The position numbers and the translations under genes are program-made. From NCBI GenBank assembly GCA_018713215.1, contig DVFO01000048.1, positions 32,122 to 96,121 on the forward strand: a DNA stretch of 64,000 bases, given 5' to 3'. The DNA comes from Enterenecus faecium. GTDB lineage: Bacteria > Bacillota > Clostridia > Oscillospirales > Oscillospiraceae. The notes below the pieces were generated by a model, which saw only the letters and a list, made by a program, of their open reading frames with translations, did no database searches and was not told the origin of the DNA. Numbering within the stretch: position 1 is the first letter of the stretch; the number at the start of each line of letters is the position of its first letter. Shown here piece after piece: positions 48,413 through 56,905 of the stretch.

Positions 48413-49156
48413 GTGATGCGAAATCTAAAGACCATGTATGCCCAGACAGTGCTGGGGCCCATCTGGCTGGTGATCTCGGCGGTGCTGTCCAGCTCGGTGA
48501 TGACCCTGGTGTTTGGCACCATTGCGGGGATATCCACCGACGGCATCCCACAGTTTCTCTTTTATCTGTCCGGCAACATCCTGTGGATGAACTTTTCCGG
48601 ATGTGTCACAGGGTGTGCAGACTCGCTGCTCAGCCACGCGGGACTGATGGGGAAGGTTTACTTTCCTCGCCTGTGCGCCCCCATTTCGGTGGTACTCTCC
48701 AGACAGTTTCAATTTCTGGTTCAGACCTGTATCTTCTTCGTGGTCTACGTTGTGTTGCTGGGGCAGGGCGGGAACTGGGGCCCCACCTGGTGGGTGCTGG
48801 CCACCCCGCTGCTGGTGATTCAGCTGCTGGCCCTGGCCACTGGAACAGGCCTTATTTTGGCTTCCGCCACCGTGCGCTATCGGGATATCCGGGTGCTGGT
48901 CACCTTTGGCCTGCAAATCTGGATGTACGCCACTCCGGTGGTATACCCGGCCTCTCAAATCCAGGCGCAGTGGCGCTGGCTGTACCTGCTCAACCCGGTG
49001 GCACCCGTGGTAGAGTGCTTCCGTGGCGCTTGGTTTGGCACGGGGACGGCTTCTTTGAGTGCCATTTGTATCAGCGTGGGAATGACAGTACTCATTTTGG
49101 TGCTGGGCCTGTGGATGTTCCACCGGGCACAGCGGAAGTTTATTGACACCATCTGA
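48413..49156 (+). CDS. ABC-2 type polysaccharide exporter permease (Wzm-like), N-terminus disturbed
   Basis: About 247 residues, six membrane helices, with the family N-terminal motif MRNLKTMYAQTVLGPIWLVI. In homologues conserved residues precede this motif, and matching codons (GYRTLIKTLV) are present from 48386 in frame. They have no start codon: an ATG at 48369 is one base out of frame. Adding one A to the run at 48374-48377 would yield MTKSSAGYRTLIKTLVMRN, a normal start. As sequenced, translation must begin at GTG 48413 or ATG 48416 without a ribosome site. It forms an exporter with the ATPase gene downstream. Confidence 0.75.
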   Translation: MMRNLKTMYAQTVLGPIWLVISAVLSSSVMTLVFGTIAGISTDGIPQFLFYLSGNILWMNFSGCVTGCADSLLSHAGLMGKVYFPRLCAPISVVLSRQFQFLVQTCIFFVVYVVLLGQGGNWGPTWWVLATPLLVIQLLALATGTGLILASATVRYRDIRVLVTFGLQIWMYATPVVYPASQIQAQWRWLYLLNPVAPVVECFRGAWFGTGTASLSAICISVGMTVLILVLGLWMFHRAQRKFIDTI

Positions 49157-49170
49157 GGGAGGTGGACACC

Positions 49171-50139
49171 ATGACAGAGACGGTTTTGCGCCTGGAGGGC
49201 GTGGGAAAAACCTACCGGCTGGGCAAGACCAGCGGAGCGGCCACCATCCAGGGGCGCTGGCAGGCCTGGCGTAAGGGGGAAGGAGGCGGCGCTCCTACCT
49301 CCTTTCAGGCCTTGCAGGACATCAATTTAGACATTCACAAAGGGGAGCGCGTGGCGCTCTTGGGCCGCAATGGAGCGGGGAAATCCACCCTGCTCAAGCT
49401 GCTGGCCCGCATTACCGCCCCCACTGAGGGGACCATATACATCAACGGGAAAATCTCCAGTATGCTGGAGGTGGGGACGGGCTTTCACCGGGAACTCACC
49501 GGCCGGGAGAATATCTTTCTCAGTGGTGCGATTCTGGGAATGAAGCCCCAGGAGATTCAGGAAAAACTGCCGGAAATTGTGGCTTTTTCCCAGTGTGAGA
49601 CCTTCCTGGATACCCCTGTGAAACGGTATTCCTCCGGCATGTATCTCCGGCTGGGGTTTGCGGTCACCGCCCACTTGGATGCAGATATCTTCCTTATGGA
49701 CGAGGTGCTGGCGGTGGGAGACATGGCATTTCAGAAGAAATGCCTGGACAAAATGCGGGAGATCTCCCAGCAGCAGGGGAAGACCATCCTCTATGTCAGC
49801 CACAACATGGATACTGTGCGCAGCCTGTGTGACCGCTGTATTGTGCTAGACGGCGGACAGGTGGTGTACGACGGCGACGTGGAACAGGGGATTGACCACT
49901 ATATGATGCAGCGCCTGACGGTACAAGACAGCTATGATTTCACCGATGTGCCCCGGAAGGGAACGGCGCAGCTGGTGCGGATGCAGCGGGCGCGGGTGAG
50001 CCAGAAGGACCATTGGCTCAACCTACAGTTGGATTTGAGCAGCAAAGAGTCGAAAAAAGGGCTGCATCTTCGGCTGACCGTGGCCAATGCCCGGGGAACA
50101 CCCGGTGGCCACGGCGGTATCTCAGCCGTTTGCCAGTGA
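49171..50139 (+). CDS. Polysaccharide ABC exporter ATPase (Wzt-like), C-terminal domain out of frame
   Basis: 322 residues as read. The ATPase is complete: Walker A GRNGAGKST (near 65), the family's MLEVGTGFHRELTGRENIFL, signature YSSGMYLRLGFAV and Walker B DIFLMDEVLAVGD. Wzt proteins carry a C-terminal beta-sandwich that binds the glycan. Here that domain starts in frame but is cut at 50139, and its continuation is open in another frame to 50380. The shift lies near 50090-50096 (CCCGGGG). The ATG at 49171 is behind GAGGGAGG. The partner permease gene also looks damaged. Confidence 0.85.
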   Translation: MTETVLRLEGVGKTYRLGKTSGAATIQGRWQAWRKGEGGGAPTSFQALQDINLDIHKGERVALLGRNGAGKSTLLKLLARITAPTEGTIYINGKISSMLEVGTGFHRELTGRENIFLSGAILGMKPQEIQEKLPEIVAFSQCETFLDTPVKRYSSGMYLRLGFAVTAHLDADIFLMDEVLAVGDMAFQKKCLDKMREISQQQGKTILYVSHNMDTVRSLCDRCIVLDGGQVVYDGDVEQGIDHYMMQRLTVQDSYDFTDVPRKGTAQLVRMQRARVSQKDHWLNLQLDLSSKESKKGLHLRLTVANARGTPGGHGGISAVCQ

Positions 50140-50380
50140 TGGAACGGCGGAACAGAGGCTCACCCTGACGCTGGACACGGATGCCCTGGTGTCTGGCACA
50201 TACAGCGCCGATCTGGCGGTGGTGGAGCCTGTGGGAGACAAGCAGCAGCGCCATGATTTTCTGGAACACGCCATTGCATTTACCCTGGAGAAAGAGGAAC
50301 TACCCTATCGGGTGCAGTGGCCTCAGCAGACCTGGGGCAGTGTGCGCCTTCCGGTTATGAGAGTGGAGCATGGAGCGTAA
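50087..50380 (+). pseudogene. Out-of-frame remainder of the Wzt-like C-terminal domain
   Basis: The frame encodes VATAVSQPFASDGTAEQRLT and LVSGTYSADLAVVEPVGDKQ through to the natural-looking end VMRVEHGA. This is the expected second half of the glycan-binding domain of the ATPase gene, displaced by one base. Removing one base in the C3G4 run at 50090-50096 restores NAREHPVATAVS. It is not an independent gene. Confidence 0.75.
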
Positions 50381-50413
50381 GCTCTGTGTATAGAGAGAAA
50401 AGGGGGAATTGTT

Positions 50414-51079
50414 GTGCATGCACTGAGCATTCAACATGTCAACTACACGTATCAGACACAGTATCAGAAGGTAGAGGCCCTGCGGGATATCTCGGCGGAC
50501 TTCGATGCCGGGAAGGTGTATGCCATCGTGGGCAAGTCGGGCAGTGGCAAAACCACCCTGCTCTCCCTGATGGCCGGGTTGGATTTGCCCACCCAGGGAG
50601 AGGTGCTCTGCCACGATGTAGCCACCAGTCAGATGCAGTTGGAGACGTACCGCCGGGAGAAGGTGGCGGTGATCTACCAAAACTTCCGGCTGTTTCCGCT
50701 GCTCACCGTGGCGGAAAACGTAATGTACCCCATGGAACTGCGGGGGATGAGCCCCAAAGAGGCGCTGGAAAAGGCAAAAGCCTTGATTGAGCGAGTGGGA
50801 CTGCCGGCCACGGTATTGGACCGCTATCCCACCATGCTGTCCGGCGGCGAGCAGCAGCGGGTGGCCATTGCCCGTGCCCTGGGGATGGAGACGAAGATCA
50901 TGCTGGCCGATGAGCCCACCGGAAACCTGGATACGGCAAACGGTGAGAACATTTTCTCGATTCTGCAATCGCTCGCCCATGAAGACGGATATTGCGTCAT
51001 CATTGTCACCCATGATCGCACCTTGGCCCAGAAGGCTGACGACGTCCTGGAGTTGCGGGACGGTCAGGTGGTGGGCTGA
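50414..51079 (+). CDS. MacB/LolD-type ABC transporter ATPase
   Basis: 221 residues: Walker A GKSGSGKTT (near 40), Q-loop VIYQNFRLFP, signature MLSGGEQQRVAIARAL and Walker B MLADEPTGNLD. This class powers FtsX-type permeases that act on envelope lipoproteins, peptides or antibiotics without moving the substrate through the membrane. The GTG start follows AAGGGGG by eight bases. The cognate 1065-residue permease follows after 13 bases. Confidence 0.94.
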   Translation: MHALSIQHVNYTYQTQYQKVEALRDISADFDAGKVYAIVGKSGSGKTTLLSLMAGLDLPTQGEVLCHDVATSQMQLETYRREKVAVIYQNFRLFPLLTVAENVMYPMELRGMSPKEALEKAKALIERVGLPATVLDRYPTMLSGGEQQRVAIARALGMETKIMLADEPTGNLDTANGENIFSILQSLAHEDGYCVIIVTHDRTLAQKADDVLELRDGQVVG

Positions 51080-51092
51080 AGGAGGATGCCAG

Positions 51093-54000
51093 ATGATTAT
51101 TCGAAACGGAATCCTCAGCACGGTGCGCTCCAAAGGGAAAACGGTGCTGTTTACCCTCCTGATTTTTGTCCTGACCTTGTCGTTGGGGCTGGGATTGGGC
51201 CTGTGGAGCTACTGTACCCTGACCTTGCAGAGCATGGAGGAGACGTACACCTCCATTGCTGTGGTGGAGTACATGGGAGACCAGTACCCGGAGGAGTATG
51301 TAGCAGACGAGGCCGCCCGGGAGGCGCTGAATCAGCTGGGAGATATTGCTCAGGTTCCCGGTGTGGAGTTGTGGGAGACCACCAGCTGGGGCATGGCACT
51401 TTCGGATGGATACCAGCGGCGGGGTAGTACCGTGCCCTATGAGAACCAACTGGTAGTGGCGGTGTTCAATCTGGTGGCCAAGCAAGAACAGGTGTGGGGG
51501 GTGCTGCCCTCCAATGACTTGCCGGACAACTACCTGCTTTTCCTGAATGCGAATAACAGTGCGGCTACCGTGAAGCTGGGCAGTGAGATCTGGGAGAACA
51601 TTCCCTTCGTGGACCTGTCTACGGAAACGGTGGATACAGAAAACCTGCCCGATGTCTATTGTACGATGGGCACTCGAATCACCCTGGTGGACGAGACCCG
51701 AGGTGTGAACAAAGACATTTCGTTTCTCTTTGAGCAAGGAAATTATTTCAGTTATAACGCTGAGACAGAGGAACTCTCCGGCCTGTACATGGCAGATATG
51801 GGCTACATTGGAATTATTGGCGAGAACCTCTATTCCTATGAGGGAAAGAGCGGTGTAGCCATCCAGATTGATCCCGGAGACAGTGGATTTGTTCCGGAGA
51901 AGGATGGGCGGTATCTGCTGCACGGTGAAATCTTTGACAGCGGAAGCTCCAACCGAGCCATGGTGGTGACGGACTTCTATGAGGGCTGTGAAGCGTCTCC
52001 GTGGGTGGCGTTTGACAGCTATGATGACCCGGTGCTCCACGAGGGAATTTTTGCTGAGTACGCGGAAAAGTATGAGTTGGGCAACAACTATATCCGTGTG
52101 GACGCCAGCGATGACATTGGGGCTTTGGAGCCCTTCCAGCAGGGGACACTCTATCTTCTGGACGGACGCTTTCCCACTGCGGGAGAGCAAGGCGTGTGTG
52201 TGATTAGCAACGACATTGCCGAGGAGCTGGATTTGAAGGTGGGAGACAGCCTCCCGCTGTCCATGATGGAGTCCACCCAGCAGGACCCCTTCGCCCTGGA
52301 GGAGACGGGCGAGTCCCAAACGTGGACGGTAGTGGGCATTGCCAACCAGGCGGAGACCTATGAGGGACGTGTCTGGGTGTCCCGAGGGCAAGCGTTTCCT
52401 CGGACGTCGTTGTTTGGCTATCAGCTGGGACGGGCTGTGTTGGACAATGATTTGGCGGTAGAGGCTGTGGAACAGATGGAGGCGCTGGTCCCCGATGGGG
52501 TGCGCATCACCCTGTTTGACCAGGGGTATTCTGCTGCAGCCCAGCCCTTACAGGCCATGGAGTCCACGGCTCAGGGTGTCACCTTTGCTTCTCTGATTGG
52601 CGTGGTGGCCGTGCTGTTCCTATTTGCGTTCCTCTTTGTGGGGCGGCAACAGCAGGCAGTGGATGTGATGACTTCTCTGGGCACCCCCAAGGGAAAAATT
52701 CGCCTGTGGCTGCTGTCCGGCGCCACCTTGGTGTGCGGCGTGGCTGTGCTGGCAGGGATGGTGATCTCTGCGGCCTCGATGCAATTGTTGGTGCAGCTGG
52801 TGTTGAAAGCGGCTGCGGCCTTCTATGCCGCAGATCAGCGGTATAGCAATGGTGCCTTGGGCATCACGAAGGATGTGGAGATGGTCCACCAACTGCCCCT
52901 GTGGCCCAGCCTGGTGGCAGGTGTGGTGGTCTTTGGTGTGGCCCTGGTGCTGTGTGTGGCTTTTGTGGGACAGGCTCAGCGGAAGAACACCCTACGCCGC
53001 GGTAAAACCCGGGTGCGGGTGCCCAAGAGTACCACCAGTGTGGCAGGGAAGGGGGCCCTGCGGTTTGCCTATCTCTCTGCTCGCCGGGGCGGTTGGCGCT
53101 CCCTGGTGGTGCCGGTGGTTTCACTGGTGTTGTCTGCGTTCCTGGGTTTTTTGATGGCCACTGCCCAGGGATGGGCGGACCAGCGAGCCACCCTCTATGA
53201 GAACACCACCATCACAGGTCAGTTTACCTCCACCAACGGAAGACAGTACACAGGTCTGGTCTTGGCCAATCCGTGGAAGATATGGAACTCCGGGATGCTC
53301 TCTTCCATCGAAGTCAACGTCACCTATCACTACTGGCTGGAGGGCGAGATGCCCCAATTTGCCAACAATGACTATGGGGCAGACCGCAAAGAGGCCTGGA
53401 TCAAGGACCAGTCCTCCATGGTGTTCCTCAACGGGCTGCAAGTTGCGCCAGAGTTTATCTACGGAGAGGTGCCAAGTGTCACCTGGCTGGAGGGTTGGGA
53501 CGAGAGCTTCTTGGCCGATCCCAGCTATCACGAAAACTGGTCTCAGACGCCTTGGCCCTGTGTGGCCAGTGAGCGCTGGATGAAGGAGCAAAACTTGAGT
53601 TTGGGAGATGAGATTCCGGTCAACTGTGAGATGCTGAATGGGGCAGTCCCGGTGAAAATTGTGGGCAGTTTCAATCCGGCGGGCGGAGAGGATAATCTCT
53701 ATTTACCCCTGAGCTATTGGTGTCTGCCGCCTTGGGATACCGAGGACCAGCGGGAGAGCATTCCGCCCTCTGGTAGCTTCCCCAGCGCTTGCTTTACCTT
53801 GGACTCTGCCTATCATCTGGAGGCGTTCCGGGAATATCTGGCCCAGGAGGGATATAACCAACCGGGGAGCAATGGAAGCAACCGAGTTACGGTTGTGCTC
53901 AATGACCACATCTTTAACCAGACGGTGCAGGCCTTGAACCGCTACATCACCTTGGGACAAATCCTGTTCCCGGTGCTCTTTATCCTGATGGGAGTGTTGG

Positions 54001-54290
54001 GCTTTGTGGTGTCCTGGCTGATGGTCAACGGCAGACGCATGGAGTTTGCCATTATGCGGGGCATGGGTGCTCCTAAGAAATTGGTGTTTGGTTCCTTCTT
54101 CCTGGAACAGGTGGGGCTGTGCCTGATGGGCAGCCTGATCAGCGGCCTGGTTGTCTCCGTGTGGAGTGGACAGCCCATGGTTTGGTTGGCGATTGCTGTG
54201 TTTGTGCTGTGTTATCTGGCTGGCTGTGCGCTGGCCGTGCGGACTGTGGGGAAAACCAATATCTTCGCGCTGCTGACACAGGGGGACTAA
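51093..54290 (+). CDS. Large FtsX-type ABC permease
   Basis: 1065 residues with two FtsX-like units. One membrane helix near 14-38 is followed by a large extracellular domain of about 450 residues. A three-helix FtsX core lies near 495-625, then comes a helix near 666-685, a second ectodomain of about 260 residues and a final helix set near 955-1060. The ATG at 51093 is seven bases after AGGAGG; the longer frame upstream overlaps the ATPase gene. With its ATPase it forms a mechanotransmission-type ABC system whose regulator, if any, is not adjacent. The product ends FALLTQGD. Confidence 0.92.
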   Translation: MIIRNGILSTVRSKGKTVLFTLLIFVLTLSLGLGLGLWSYCTLTLQSMEETYTSIAVVEYMGDQYPEEYVADEAAREALNQLGDIAQVPGVELWETTSWGMALSDGYQRRGSTVPYENQLVVAVFNLVAKQEQVWGVLPSNDLPDNYLLFLNANNSAATVKLGSEIWENIPFVDLSTETVDTENLPDVYCTMGTRITLVDETRGVNKDISFLFEQGNYFSYNAETEELSGLYMADMGYIGIIGENLYSYEGKSGVAIQIDPGDSGFVPEKDGRYLLHGEIFDSGSSNRAMVVTDFYEGCEASPWVAFDSYDDPVLHEGIFAEYAEKYELGNNYIRVDASDDIGALEPFQQGTLYLLDGRFPTAGEQGVCVISNDIAEELDLKVGDSLPLSMMESTQQDPFALEETGESQTWTVVGIANQAETYEGRVWVSRGQAFPRTSLFGYQLGRAVLDNDLAVEAVEQMEALVPDGVRITLFDQGYSAAAQPLQAMESTAQGVTFASLIGVVAVLFLFAFLFVGRQQQAVDVMTSLGTPKGKIRLWLLSGATLVCGVAVLAGMVISAASMQLLVQLVLKAAAAFYAADQRYSNGALGITKDVEMVHQLPLWPSLVAGVVVFGVALVLCVAFVGQAQRKNTLRRGKTRVRVPKSTTSVAGKGALRFAYLSARRGGWRSLVVPVVSLVLSAFLGFLMATAQGWADQRATLYENTTITGQFTSTNGRQYTGLVLANPWKIWNSGMLSSIEVNVTYHYWLEGEMPQFANNDYGADRKEAWIKDQSSMVFLNGLQVAPEFIYGEVPSVTWLEGWDESFLADPSYHENWSQTPWPCVASERWMKEQNLSLGDEIPVNCEMLNGAVPVKIVGSFNPAGGEDNLYLPLSYWCLPPWDTEDQRESIPPSGSFPSACFTLDSAYHLEAFREYLAQEGYNQPGSNGSNRVTVVLNDHIFNQTVQALNRYITLGQILFPVLFILMGVLGFVVSWLMVNGRRMEFAIMRGMGAPKKLVFGSFFLEQVGLCLMGSLISGLVVSVWSGQPMVWLAIAVFVLCYLAGCALAVRTVGKTNIFALLTQGD

Positions 54291-54427
54291 ATAGAGCACA
54301 TATTACCCATAGAACCATTGCTTTGAATGCTGAATTTTTCCAGATAAAATGGCGAATAGAAAAACGCTGTCTGCTCAAACTATGCTCGGATTCCAAATCC
54401 AACACAAGTTTGAAGGAGGACAACGAT

Positions 54428-54631
54428 ATGTCTAGCAACAATAGTTCTAACAAGCTGGTGGTTCCCGGTGCCCGCGAGGCCATGGATAAGTTCAAGATGG
54501 AGGCTGCCAACGAGGTGGGCGTGAACCTGAAGGCCGGCTATAACGGCGACCTCACCAGCCGTCAGGCCGGTTCTGTGGGCGGCCAGATGGTCAAGAAGAT
54601 GATCGAGGCCTATGAGAACGGCCTGAAGTAA
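54428..54631 (+). CDS. Small acid-soluble spore protein, alpha/beta type
   Basis: 67 residues with both family signatures: KLVVPGAREAMDKFKMEAANEVG (split here as KLVVPGAREAMDKFKMEAAN then EVGV, the Glu-Val marking the germination protease site) and YNGDLTSRQAGSVGGQMVKK. The protein coats DNA in the dormant spore. AAGGAGGACAACGAT precedes the ATG. A TGAATT box and an AT-rich region upstream could be a forespore sigma promoter but the match is loose. It has its own terminator-like hairpin. Confidence 0.97.
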   Translation: MSSNNSSNKLVVPGAREAMDKFKMEAANEVGVNLKAGYNGDLTSRQAGSVGGQMVKKMIEAYENGLK

Positions 54632-54657
54632 GCAATAAACAGCACAACAAAGGAAAA

Positions 54658-54695
54658 GGGCCTGGTGGATGCAGTGCATTCCGCCAGGTCCTTTT
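54658..54695 (+). terminator. Terminator of the spore protein gene
   Basis: GGGCCTGGTGGATGC (54658-54672) pairs with GCATTCCGCCAGGTCC (54676-54691) with one bulge and G-U pairs, followed by TTTT. Confidence 0.75.
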
Positions 54696-54812
54696 GGCGG
54701 TTGGAAGGAGCTTCGTTGTACTACTGGAATCATACGTTCGGGTGATTTACAGGAGATAGAAACAAGTGGTAAAATATAATACAATCCTGTGCACAGAAAG
54801 GGAGTGCAGCGC

Positions 54813-54935
54813 ATGGAATATACTGTTGTCGTACCTCGGGCGTTGAAACAGAAGATTACCAGTGCGCTGACCCGTGGACGGGATGTGCTTTTTAGCGATC
54901 CCTGCGGCTTTGGGAAAATAACTGTGACGGGATAA
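54813..54935 (+). pseudogene. Remnant of a MalT/LuxR-type ATPase regulator N-terminus
   Basis: A 40-residue frame: VVVPRALKQKITSALTRGRD then VLFSDPCGFGKITV and a stop. This equals the start of MalT-type LuxR regulators, where a PR...L..AL segment leads into a P-loop of the form GFGKTT; here the first Thr is Ile and the protein ends at once. It lies 170 bases before an intact LuxR-type gene. The remainder of 54696-55104 shows no other gene. Confidence 0.5.
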
Positions 54936-55104
54936 CGACTGTAATGAAAGTCTGGAAGATGATGAGAAAACTGAAAGCAATCGTTAGATATCATAAGAAT
55001 AGCGGCTGAAAACGTTTGCTTTTCTCTTAAAGGCACAAAAATTGAATTGGAGAAAAGTGTGCGCAAGTACGAACACAAATTCTCGCAGAGAAAGGAAGGG
55101 GCCC

Positions 55105-56301
55105 ATGGAGTATATTACCGTAACAGAAGCTGCGAAAAAGTGGAAGGTTTCCAATCGTATGGTACAGAAATACTGTGCGGAAGGACGGATTGAAGGGGTT
55201 AAAAAGTTTGGTGTGTCTTGGGAAATTCCGTCCCATTCAGTCAAACCCAGAGATCCGCGGAAGGAGAGACACATAGATTCCAGAGCATATTCCTGTGAGG
55301 AAGAGGCGCTCCAGGGGCTTATGCCACTGATGAACCATCCGTTTCAACCTGGAAGGTGTTTGGAATTTATCGATATGATGGAAGATGGGCCAAAGAAAAA
55401 GATTGCTTTGGCTGAATATCACTACTTTAGTGGACGACCAGAGGAGGCCGCACAGGCGGCAGAACTGTTTTTGACAAGTCCAGACTTAGCGGTTCGGTTG
55501 TCTGCTTGCCTGATTTATGGATATGCCAACCTGTCACAGGGGCAGATTCAGCAAGCCAGGATGGCCCTGCGGGAGATTCGGGCGGCCATGGAATCAGAAA
55601 AAATCGTTTCGACTCAGGCTAAGACCATCGAATCCTTTGTAGCTGCTGCGGCAACGGTACTGCTTCACCTGCCGCTGCCCAAGGAGCTGCCCCCTTTGCA
55701 GCAGTTGCTTCCTGCCCTGCCCCTGGGGTTGCGGGCCTTTGCCATGTATGTACTGTGCCATTATCTCTATTTGCGAGAGGACTATCAGACCAGTTTGGGA
55801 ATTGTAGAGGCGACCTTGGCTATGGGGGGACAGGCTTATCCTATCCCCGCCATCTATCTACATCTGGTCGCTGTTATGGACTGCATGAGCCTACGAAAGG
55901 TAGCCCGAGCAGAACAACATTTAATGGCTGCGTGGGCCCTGGCACGCCCAGACGATTTGATTGAGGCCTTCGGGGAGCATCATGGCTTGTTGGGAGGTAT
56001 GCTGGAGGCGGTCCTAAAGCCCCAATGGCCGGAAGATTTCAAGCGTATTATTAATATTACATGTCGCTTTGCTGACGGTTGGCGTAAAATTCACAACCCA
56101 GTGACGGGAAATAATGTAGCGGATAACCTGACCACTACGGAGTTTACCATTGCCATGCTGGCAGCCCGGGGATGGACCAATCAGGAGATTGGACAACATA
56201 TGAACATCTCACCGAATACGGTGAAGCGTTATTTGTCAACCTCGATGGAAAAACTCGGGATTAAACGTCGAAAAGATTTCAAAAAACATATGCTGCGGTA
56301 A
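55105..56301 (+). CDS. LuxR-type regulator with excisionase-like N-terminal domain
   Basis: 398 residues. The N-terminus (about 1-45) is a MerR/excisionase-type winged helix (TVTEAAKKWKVSNRMVQKYC, EGRIEGVKKFGVSWEIP). The middle (about 75-320) is a helical TPR-like region, and the C-terminus (about 340-395) a LuxR helix-turn-helix (WTNQEIGQHMNISPNTVKRY). The ATPase domain of MalT-type regulators is absent. The ATG at 55105 follows AAAGGAAGGGG. It stands just upstream of the PqqD-radical SAM cassette on the same strand and is its probable regulator. Confidence 0.85.
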   Translation: MEYITVTEAAKKWKVSNRMVQKYCAEGRIEGVKKFGVSWEIPSHSVKPRDPRKERHIDSRAYSCEEEALQGLMPLMNHPFQPGRCLEFIDMMEDGPKKKIALAEYHYFSGRPEEAAQAAELFLTSPDLAVRLSACLIYGYANLSQGQIQQARMALREIRAAMESEKIVSTQAKTIESFVAAAATVLLHLPLPKELPPLQQLLPALPLGLRAFAMYVLCHYLYLREDYQTSLGIVEATLAMGGQAYPIPAIYLHLVAVMDCMSLRKVARAEQHLMAAWALARPDDLIEAFGEHHGLLGGMLEAVLKPQWPEDFKRIINITCRFADGWRKIHNPVTGNNVADNLTTTEFTIAMLAARGWTNQEIGQHMNISPNTVKRYLSTSMEKLGIKRRKDFKKHMLR

Positions 56302-56344
56302 ATGCTGGAAATATTATTGCCCGTTTTAAAGGGGGAAATGGGTG

Positions 56345-56373
56345 ATGGCAGAATCTCCGACTAGTGGTATAAT
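56345..56373 (+). promoter_or_regulatory. Promoter of the PqqD-radical SAM cassette
   Basis: A perfect TATAAT (56368-56373) with ATGGCA (56345-56350) at 17 bases. It gives the cassette an untranslated leader of about 140 bases, in which I see no known riboswitch. Confidence 0.55.
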
Positions 56374-56521
56374 CTAGATTAAGGCGGATAGCCACTGCAT
56401 TTGGGCTTTTGCGCTGTAAAGTGATGGAAAAGCTGGCAAGCGCAATAAGACGAATGGGCCGTTTGGTGATAGGGCTGGAAATAAGGTTGAAATTGTGATA
56501 AAATGGGAAATAGGAGGTGCC

Positions 56522-56905
56522 ATGATGAAATTAAAGGATCAGCTGATTCTGCGTGAAGTGGCTGGGGAATATGTCATTGTACCTACGGGGCAGCGTGTGC
56601 GAGAGGTGACAAATGTAGTTTGTATTTCCTCTTCGGCTGCCTACCTGTGGGATTATATGAAAGATCATGAATTTACCAAGGAGGAGTTGATTCAGCGTAT
56701 CCTGGAGCATTACCAGGGTGTAACAAGGGAGCAGGCAGAGCAAGACATTGAACGATTTCTCACGATCTTGTCGGATAACGGCATTTTAGATAATGGCGTG
56801 ATTTTAGGGAATAGCCTAGTGAAAGTGCCACGGGAAGTGCTGGACAAGCTCTGGCCCAAGGGCACAAAACTGAAGCGGGCGGATGAGAAAGGTGAAGTGC
56901 GGTGA
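56522..56905 (+). CDS. PqqD-like peptide chaperone
   Basis: 127 residues. The first 90 match the PqqD/RiPP recognition fold: LILREVAGEYVIVPTGQRVR, then the conserved NVVCISSSAAYLWDYM, and a helical EQAEQDIERFLTILSDNGIL. PqqD-like proteins bind the leader of a precursor peptide and present it to a radical SAM enzyme. The C-terminal 35 residues are an extra basic tail. ATG at 56522 or 56525 could be used; AGGAGG ends at 56517. It overlaps the radical SAM gene by GTGA. Confidence 0.88.
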   Translation: MMKLKDQLILREVAGEYVIVPTGQRVREVTNVVCISSSAAYLWDYMKDHEFTKEELIQRILEHYQGVTREQAEQDIERFLTILSDNGILDNGVILGNSLVKVPREVLDKLWPKGTKLKRADEKGEVR

